Shown here piece after piece: positions 57,308 through 64,000 of a stretch of 64,000 nt of DNA. The DNA lies in contig QVOM02000034.1 in the NCBI GenBank assembly GCA_003586115.2, forward strand, positions 139,785,609 through 139,849,608, read 5' to 3'. The DNA is from Salvator merianae (lineage: Eukaryota > Chordata > Lepidosauria > Squamata > Teiidae). Within the stretch, counting starts at the first letter, position 1. The number at the start of each line of letters is the position of its first letter. The notes beneath the pieces were generated by a model, which ran no database searches, was not told the origin of the DNA, and saw only the letters and a program-made list of their open reading frames with translations. The translations under genes and the position numbers were made by a program.

Positions 57308-57791
57308 GGACCTATTCGCACTTTGCACTAGTGAGCATCTGAGATGCTCGCTAGCAAAGTGCTTCTGCACTTCACAGAAGCCCTGGTGACTGGGAGCAGC
57401 ATATCACTGTCCCCAACCACAATTAACTGCGGAGCACAAATTGTGCTCCACAGCTTTACTGGGAACTGATAGTCGGCTCCCGGTAAAGTGCATCCGCACC
57501 CGTTTCTGGGTGTGAATCCACAGCCGTGCTTCACCATGCCACGGTTGGTTACTGTACTTGCATGATGGCATGATCATGTCTGTGCACCCCTACGCACTCT
57601 ACAGTGCTACCAGTTGCCATGGCAGTGACTGGCTGCTTCCCGGGTGCTGTCATGGTGAGGATCGAGCAAGGATATCAGCATTTGCACCATGAATATTAGT
57701 ATCCTGCTTGTATTGCAGACTAGGGCGTGGTCACTACCACTGTGGAATATTCGCAGTTGAACATTCCAGAGTGGTAAGTGTGAAAATGCCC
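57308..57791 (+). mobile_element. MITE copy F (484 bp)
   Basis: The left end GGACCTATTCGCACTTTGC and the inverted right end GGGCATTTTCACACTTACC match the family ends. Flanking triplets are TTA and TCA, a possible degraded 3-bp duplication. A near-palindrome around 57324-57360 (GTGAGCATCTGAGATGCTCGC) follows the left end. This is the most complete simple copy in the window after copy A. Confidence 0.8.
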
Positions 57792-57859
57792 TCAGTTCAG
57801 TTTCATACAAGGTGGTAGGTAACTAAGTTTTTTCCATGTTAGAGTCTTCTTTTGACAAT

Positions 57860-58290
57860 GGAAAATGGCTCTAACCTCTAGAAAAGCAGAATTCCCTGGA
57901 CAATGCTTACCTAGAAGGTCGATTCAGGGGCTTACCGTATGACCAAAGAGACTGCCTCTGTGGTGCAGAAGAACCGGAGTCTCTGATTCATTTTTTCCCC
58001 TCTGCTTACTATATAGAAACATATGTAGAAGAACTAAGCCGTTTGTGAAGCCCAACCAAATAACTGGTATGTCATGAGATGTCTAGAAAGAAGTGACAAA
58101 GAACTAAGGAAACTGCTGCCAACTCTTTGTAAGCAGGGGATAAGGCATGCAACAGTTCATTGACCAACACTGTGCTTCAACTCAGACTTTGGTTATATTA
58201 TTGCAGTTCAATTTTATATTGTTTTAATTCATTGTTTTATTGAATTTTATTGTCACCTGCGCCTATGACCGCAATGAATAAAATGCATGC
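57860..58290 (+). pseudogene. Non-LTR retrotransposon ORF2 C-terminus
   Basis: The plus strand at about 57895-58035 reads AYLEGRFRGLPYDQRDCLCG, then EEPESLIHFF, the same C-terminal cysteine motif as at 47848-48213. The 3' end reads CTATGACCGCAATGAATAAA at about 58262-58282. The frame is broken after about 58045. Clade not named with certainty. Confidence 0.65.
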
Positions 58291-58344
58291 ATGAATTAAG
58301 AATAATATAGAATTTTATTTCTTCATTGTTTTTCTCTTCTCTCT

Positions 58345-58611
58345 TTGGCCACGGTCCGAAATCGTAAATTTAATCCGTATCAGAAGAGTACAAGCACTGA
58401 ATTAGTCCTCTGATTGTTCCCACAGTTACATTTTAACACGGACTCAATTTTTACTTGCTCATTCTCACACTGATGTTTCCCATACCTTTTCTGCCTCCAC
58501 CCCTTGTCAAATTCTCCTCCCTGTGCAGTCTGTGATTGGCTGCAGTCCCAACATTCAAATCTTGACGTCACAGGGGCGGGAAAGTCAAGCTCTGCTCTCC
58601 GTATGTCCCCG
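58345..58611 (+). mobile_element. Harbinger-like element H, left-end fragment
   Basis: It begins GGCCACGGTCCGAAATCG and follows the H element for about 265 bp (to CTCTCCGTATGTCCCCGC) before changing abruptly into L2 at 58612. The join lacks a terminal repeat, so it reflects a deletion spanning the H right part and the L2 tail. Confidence 0.85.
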
Positions 58612-61012
58612 CACCACTGTGAAAAGGCCCTATCCTGGGTGCCCACCCCTTTAGCTATTGAAGGGTGGTGGTACAACCAGGACGGCCTCATCTGCAGATC
58701 TTAAGGCACAGGCAGATCGATATGGGAGAAGAAATTATTTTAGGTATTTGGGACCCAAGCCATTTAGGGCCTTATAGGTTAAGATTAACACCTTGAATTG
58801 GGCTCAGTAGCAAATTGGTAGCCAGTGCATCTTCTTTAAGCCTGGCATGATATGCATTTCCCCAGCTGTCCCAATCAGCAGTCTTGCTACTGCATTCTGT
58901 ACCAGTTGCAGCTTCTGAAACATCTTCAGGGGCAGTCCCATGTAAATCGTGTTACAATAATCCAATCTGGAAGTTACCAAAGCTTTGATTACTGTAGCCA
59001 GATCATCTTTGTCCAGAAGGGGTTGTAGCTGGTGAACCAGCCAGAGTTGGTGGTGTGCATTCTTGGCCACTGCCTCCACCTGCATCTCAACTATAAGCGT
59101 AGAGTCTAAGAGCACATCCAGATTTCGCACCTGTCCTTTTGAGGGCAAAGCAACCCCATTAAAGACTGGATGACTCCCAACTTCTTGGACTCGAGACCCT
59201 GTAACACACAGCGTCTCCATCTCGTCTGGATTCAGCTTCAGTTTATTGGCCCTCATCCAGCCCATTACTGTTTCCAGGCACCAACCAAGCACTTCAACCA
59301 CCTGTCCTAATTCAGATGGCACAGAGATGTAGAGCTGGGTGTCATCTGCATACTGATAACACCTTACTCCAAATGTACCCCAGCAGCTTCATATAGAAAT
59401 TAAAAAGCATGGGTGATCGACCACTTGCGTTATCAGCATGATGAGCAGGAATCTCACACAGCTACTCTCTATAATCAACCTTGGAGATAGCAGTGGAACC
59501 ACTATAACACAGTGCCTCCAGCTCCTAAACTCTATAGTCTCCCCCAAAAGTTATCATGGTCAATGGTGTCAAAAGCTGCTGAGAGATCCAGAAGAACCAA
59601 CAGGGCTGCATTTCCCTTGTCTTTCTCTTGGAGACGGTCATCAACTAGGGCAACCAAGGTGGTTTCTGTGCCATAACAGGACCTGAAACCAGATTGAAAT
59701 AGGTCTAGATAATCAGTTTCCTCCAAGCATGTCTGCAGTTGAACAGCTACAGCCTTCTCTAATACCTTGCTCAAAAATTGTATGTTGGCCAATGGGCGAT
59801 TGTTGTTTAAATCAGTTGTATCCGGGGAGGACCTCTTGAGGAGGGGCTGCACCACCACCTCTTTAACAACCAGCGGGTCCACCCCATCTCTCAAGAAGGC
59901 ATTCATTACTCCCTGGAACTAGCCAGTCATACCCTCCCTGCTAACCTTTATCAGCCAAGAAGGGCAAGGATCTAGAGGGCATGTAGTAGGCCGAATTCTA
60001 GCAAACAGCTTGTCCACATCCCCAGACTGCAATAATCGAAACTGAACGAAAGCAACTGGACCAGATGGTTCTCTGGACACTTCCTCTGGATTATTCTCAA
60101 CTATAGCATCCAGTCCTCCACGTATCTGAGTGCTTTTGCCATTAAAGTGCCCTGCAAATTGATCACAGCAGATATTACATGGCAATTGCTCTTGTTTTCT
60201 TGGGCACAAATTTAAAAGGCCATTCACTACTTGGAAGAGCTCTACTGGACGGCTACTTGAGGACACAATGGTGGCGGAGAAATAAGACCTTTTCACCACC
60301 ATCACCGCCACATGGTAGGCAGGATAATGTATTCTAGCCTGTGTTCAGTAAGAGATTTACAGTGGGATTTATGCCCCCTGTGCTCTAGCCATTGACCTTA
60401 CTGTTTCATTGCCTGTAACTCCATGGAATACCAGGGTGCTTTATTGGCTCCACAGGTATTCTGAGGGAACTTGGGAGCGATCATGTCGATGGCCCTGCTC
60501 ATCTCCCGATTCCAGAGAGAGGTCAAAGCCTCAGCAAGAGTGTCATCCGTGCCAACTACCAGAAAATCCCTCAGAGCATTCAGGAATCGCTCAGATTCCA
60601 TAAGGCTCTAGGGGCAGACCATCTCAATGGGTCCCCCATCCCTGCAGAGGGGAGCTGTCACTGCAAGTCCAAATTTTACCAGTGAGTGATCCATCCATGA
60701 CAATGGGCTTACCACCAGCCCTCCTATCAACGGATTCTCACCAGTCGGCTCTGTGGCAAAGACCAGATTGGGGGTATGGCCTGCTGTGTGAGTTGGGTCA
60801 CTTGCAAACTGAGACACCCTCATGGTTGTCCTGGAGGCCATGAAGAGCTGAGCTGGTCCACTGAGGATAGTCTCTGCATGGAGATAAAAATCCCCCAACA
60901 CTACTGTGGCAGGGGCCTCCAGTACCACATCAGAGACCACCTCAATCAGTTCAGATAGGGAGGCTGCTGGACAGTGGGGTGGGTGGTACACCAGCAACAT
61001 CCCTATTCTGTC
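58612..61012 (-). pseudogene. L2-like LINE, long copy: endonuclease, RT and C-terminus
   Basis: Minus-strand order: endonuclease remnant (61000-60608, VVLGDFYLHAE and MDHSLVKF blocks), linker (60600-59919), RT (59906-59532 with DLNNNRPLANIQFLSK, FQSGFRS and LLDLSAAFDTIDHD), the catalytic YQYADDT at about 59338-59360, and C-terminal frame 59322-58804 with ALVTSRLDYCNTIY and MHWLPI. At least four frame breaks. The 3' tail is lost at the H junction (58612), and the 5' side is cut by CR1 at 61013. This is the most complete L2 here and the reference for the fragments elsewhere. Confidence 0.9.
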
Positions 61013-64000
61013 TCATAAGAACATAAGAGTAGCCTTGCTGGATCAGGCCACGGCCCATCTAGTCCAGCATTCTGTTTCATACAGTGGCCCACCAATTGCT
61101 TCTGGGCATTCTCAAGTAGAACATAAAGGCAAAACCTTCGCCTGCTCATGGCTCCCCACAAATGGTTTTACAGACATCCTGCCTGTTTTTCCAACCTGGA
61201 GGCAGTACCTAGGCATCCATTCTAGTAGCCATCGATACACCTGACCTCCATGAATCTGTCCAATCTGTTCTTAAAGCTGTCCAGGCTGATGGCTGTCACC
61301 ACCTCATCCGTTAATAAATTCAACAGACCGATGACCCTCTAGGTGAAAAATTACTTCCCCTTGTCAGTCCTAACTCTCCTACCCATCAGCTTCAGAGAGT
61401 GCCCCCTGGTCCTAGTGTAGTGAGAGAGAGAAAAAAACTTCTCTCTATCCACCTTATCCATACCGTGCACTTAAACACCGCTTTTCAAGGCTGAAGAGGC
61501 CAAGGCATTGCAGCCTGATTTCATAAGGAAGGTGTTCCAGTCCCTTGATCATTCTGGTTGCCCTTTTTTGCACCTTCTCCAGTTCCACAATATCCTTTCT
61601 GAGGTGAGGTGACCAGAATTGTACACAATATTCCAAGTGTGGCCTCACCATAGATTTGTAAAGAGGCACAATGATACTTGCCAACTTGTTTTCTATTCCC
61701 TTCCTTATTACCCTTAGCATTGAATTTGCTTTTTTCACTGCCGCTGCACACTGGATTGACACCTTCATTGAGCTGTCTACCAGAACCCCAAGATCCTTTT
61801 CCTGGTCTGTTACAGAAAGTTTGGCCCCCATCAGTTTATAGGTGTAATTGGGGTTCTTTGTCCCGATGTGCATCACTTTGCACTTGCTAAGATTGAAGTG
61901 CATTTGTCACTTCGTTGCCCACTCACCCAATGTCAAGAGATCTCTCTGGAGCTCTTTGCAATCACTTTCAGTTTTTACTACCCTGAACAATTTAGTGTCA
62001 TCAGCAAACTTTGCTAACTCACTACTTTCCCCTGTGTCTAAATCATTTATTAATAAATTAAAAAGCAGGGGTCCTAATACTGAACCTTGCGGGACCCCAC
62101 TTTTCACCTCTTTCCACTCTGAGAACTGACCATTTATTCCTACTCTCTGTTTCCTGTCCTTAAGCCAGTTACCAATCCAGGACAGGACCTGTCCTCTTAT
62201 TCCGTGACTGCTGAGTTTATTCAGGAATCTTTGATGAGGGACTTTGTCAAAAGCCTTCTGAAAGTCCAGATAGACAATGTCAACTGGGTCACCTTTATCC
62301 ACATGTTTATTAACACTTCCAAAGACTCCTAACAAGTTTGTAAGGCATGATTTACCTTTGCAGAAGCCATGCTGATTTTCTTTCAGCAATGCTTGCTTTT
62401 CTATGTGTTTAGTAATTTTATCCTCAATTATGGTTTCCATCACTGTACCTGGAACTGACATTAAGCTGACTGGTCTGTAATTTCCTGGATCACGCCTTGA
62501 TCCATTTTTGAAGTTCAGTGTCACATTTGCCACCCTCCAGTCTTCAGGCACAGAGCCTGATTTTAGGGAAAGATGATATATTTTGGCTAGAAGCTCAGCA
62601 ATTTCAAGTTTGAGTTCTTTAAGAACTCTTGGGTGAATGTCATCTGGTCCCGGTGATTTGTTAGTATTTAGTTTATCAAGACATGCAAGAACCTCCTCCT
62701 TGGTTACCACTATCTGACCTACTTCTTCTGACTCCCTCCCTGAAAGGATTGATTCAGCTGCTGGCATATGGTCTCAATCCTCCTCAGTAAAAACAGAGGC
62801 AAAAAAATCATTTAGCCTTTCTGCAATCTCTGTGTCCTCTGTAATTATCCCCTTCTGTTCATTATGATCTAGTGGTCCAACTGCTTTTCTGGTTGGATTC
62901 CTACTTCTGATATACTTAAAGAATTTCTTGTTATTTCTCTTGATGTTCTTAGCAATGTGCTCCTCAAAGTTCTTCTTAGCATTCCTAATTGCTGCCTTGC
63001 ATTTGTTCTGCCAGAGTTTGTGTTCTTTCTTGTTCTCCTCATTAGGACAAGCCTTCCATTTTCTGAATGCTCTTTCTTTGCTTTTAATGACTTCCCTTAT
63101 TGCATTTGTAAGCCACACTGGTGTCCTCTTGGACTTGGCAGTTCCTTTCCTTCTTTTAGGTATGCATTCTAATTGAGCCTCTGTTAATGTGTTTTTAAAT
63201 AGTTTCCATGCATTTTGGAGTGATTGAACTCTTCTGACTTTACCTGTCAGTTTTCTTTTTACCAGTTTTTTCATTTTGGTGAAATTTTCCTTATGAAAGT
63301 TTAAGGTTTCCGTGTTCGATTGTGTCAACAACATAGTGTCTGTATTTAAATTGAAGGTTATCATATTGTGATCACTGTTCCCTATCGAATTAGTTACAGT
63401 GACATTTTCTGCTAGATCCTGTGTATTACTTAGGATCAAGTCCAGGATTCCCTTTCCCCTGGTTGGTTCCACAACCAGCTGCTCAAGAGAACAGTCATTT
63501 ACCATGTCTAGGAATTTTATCTCCCTCTCATGAGTTGAATAAGAGTTCACCCAGTCTATGTGGGGGTAGTTGAAGTCTCCCATTATAACTACCCTTCCCT
63601 TTTTTGATGCCTCCATGACCTCATTTTCCAATTGCTGGTCTTCTTCATGAGTTTGGTTGGGAGAGCGATAGCATGTCCCTAACGTTAGACTTGTTTTCTG
63701 GCCTGGCATTGTTACCCATAATGTTTCTATGGATGGGTCTGTTTTATCTGGAATTCCAGTTCATAAGATTCTATCTCTTCCTTAACATATAAGGCTACAC
63801 CACCTCCAATTCGCCCTTTCCGGTCTTTCCAGTACAGTTTGTAACCTGGGATCACTGTATCCCATTGGTTTTCATCAGTCCACCAGGTTTCAGTAATGGC
63901 AATAATATCAATATTTTTATTCATCACTAAACATTCCAGCTCCCCTATTTTGGCTCGGAGGCTTCTTGCATTTGCGTACAGGCTTTTGTATGCACTCTTC
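61013..64000 (-). pseudogene. CR1 LINE, nearly continuous ORF2 and 3' UTR (runs off the edge)
   Basis: Minus strand: endonuclease start (63927-63727, IDIIAITETWW, GGGVALYVKEE), main endonuclease and linker (63709-62774, GDFNYPHIDWVNS, then IGNSDHNMITF with the catalytic S-D-H), RT (62767-61907, SPGPDDIHPRVLKELK, LDFQKAFDKVPH, GVPQGSVLGPLLF and FADDTKLF), and the C-terminal part (61903-61454). Breaks are few: one frameshift near 63740 and two in-frame stops near 62770 and 61905. The 3' UTR (61450-61013) holds CTTGCTGGATCAGGCCACGG and a short TCTCATAAG-type end. The element is younger than the other CR1 pieces and inserted into the L2 at 61013. ORF1 lies beyond the window. Confidence 0.93.

Noticed and set aside
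42757..64000. Further PDE4DIP exons downstream
   Set aside because: I looked for the continuation of the CM1 coiled coil after the donor at 42757 and found none; all recognisable coding text there is retroelement.
1..64000. CRISPR arrays, operons, riboswitches or other prokaryotic systems
   Set aside because: No spaced identical repeats of CRISPR type, no gene clusters and no ribosome-binding-site pattern; composition and repeats are those of a vertebrate genome.

Overview
This looks like about 64 kb of vertebrate nuclear DNA, most likely from a squamate reptile (lizard or snake). There is no bacterial-type gene organisation. The window carries fragments of CR1, L2-like, L1, Bov-B and Penelope-like retroelements, a chromovirus-type gypsy element, a tRNA-derived SINE and several DNA transposon families. 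That mixture, and Bov-B in particular, is characteristic of squamates; the species is not determinable from what I can see.

The only host protein-coding sequence I recognise is on the + strand: two coding exons of PDE4DIP (myomegalin), at 38982-39215 and 42646-42756. They splice phase 0 to phase 0 and together build the start of the CM1 (gamma-tubulin-complex binding) region. Just before the second exon, in frame, lies a short extension (42616-42645) that reproduces the alternative myomegalin N-terminus MSNGYRTLSQ, so two transcript forms are likely. A CpG-rich block at about 31.0-32.2 kb is the only promoter-like region seen and lies 7 kb upstream of the first exon. The next exon is not found, so the intron after 42756 probably runs beyond the window.

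Layout: 1-2.2 kb unassigned; 2.2-3.1 kb L2 tail plus a MITE; 3.7-12.3 kb a nest of L1, Penelope and gypsy pieces with a Harbinger-like element and a twin-primed L1; 12.3-17.2 kb mostly unassigned; 17.2-19.8 kb Harbinger-like pieces, L1 and a GC-rich hAT element; 21-23 kb L1 5' half; 23.9-25.5 kb L2; 25.6-26.2 kb gypsy integrase tail; 26.3-29.4 kb CR1 split by a 1,172-bp Harbinger-like element; 30.7-32.2 kb L2 tail and CpG island; 33.9-38.5 kb L2, CR1, MITE and a second TIR element; 39-43.5 kb PDE4DIP exons with intronic MITEs, Bov-B, SINE and a Tigger-like MITE; 44-58.6 kb further L2, L1, CR1 and MITE fragments; 58.6-64 kb a long L2 abutting a nearly continuous CR1 that runs off the right edge.

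Nearly all long open frames are transposon pseudogenes or frames through GC-rich repeats. I see no evidence for an undescribed multi-gene system. The best leads are structural: transposons whose target duplications can be read exactly, a hAT element with an expanded GC minisatellite, a recurrent MITE family with a 42-bp perfect palindrome in one copy, a U2-snRNA-like patch inside an L2 tail, and the variable PDE4DIP N-terminal exon. All calls were made by eye; no searches were run.
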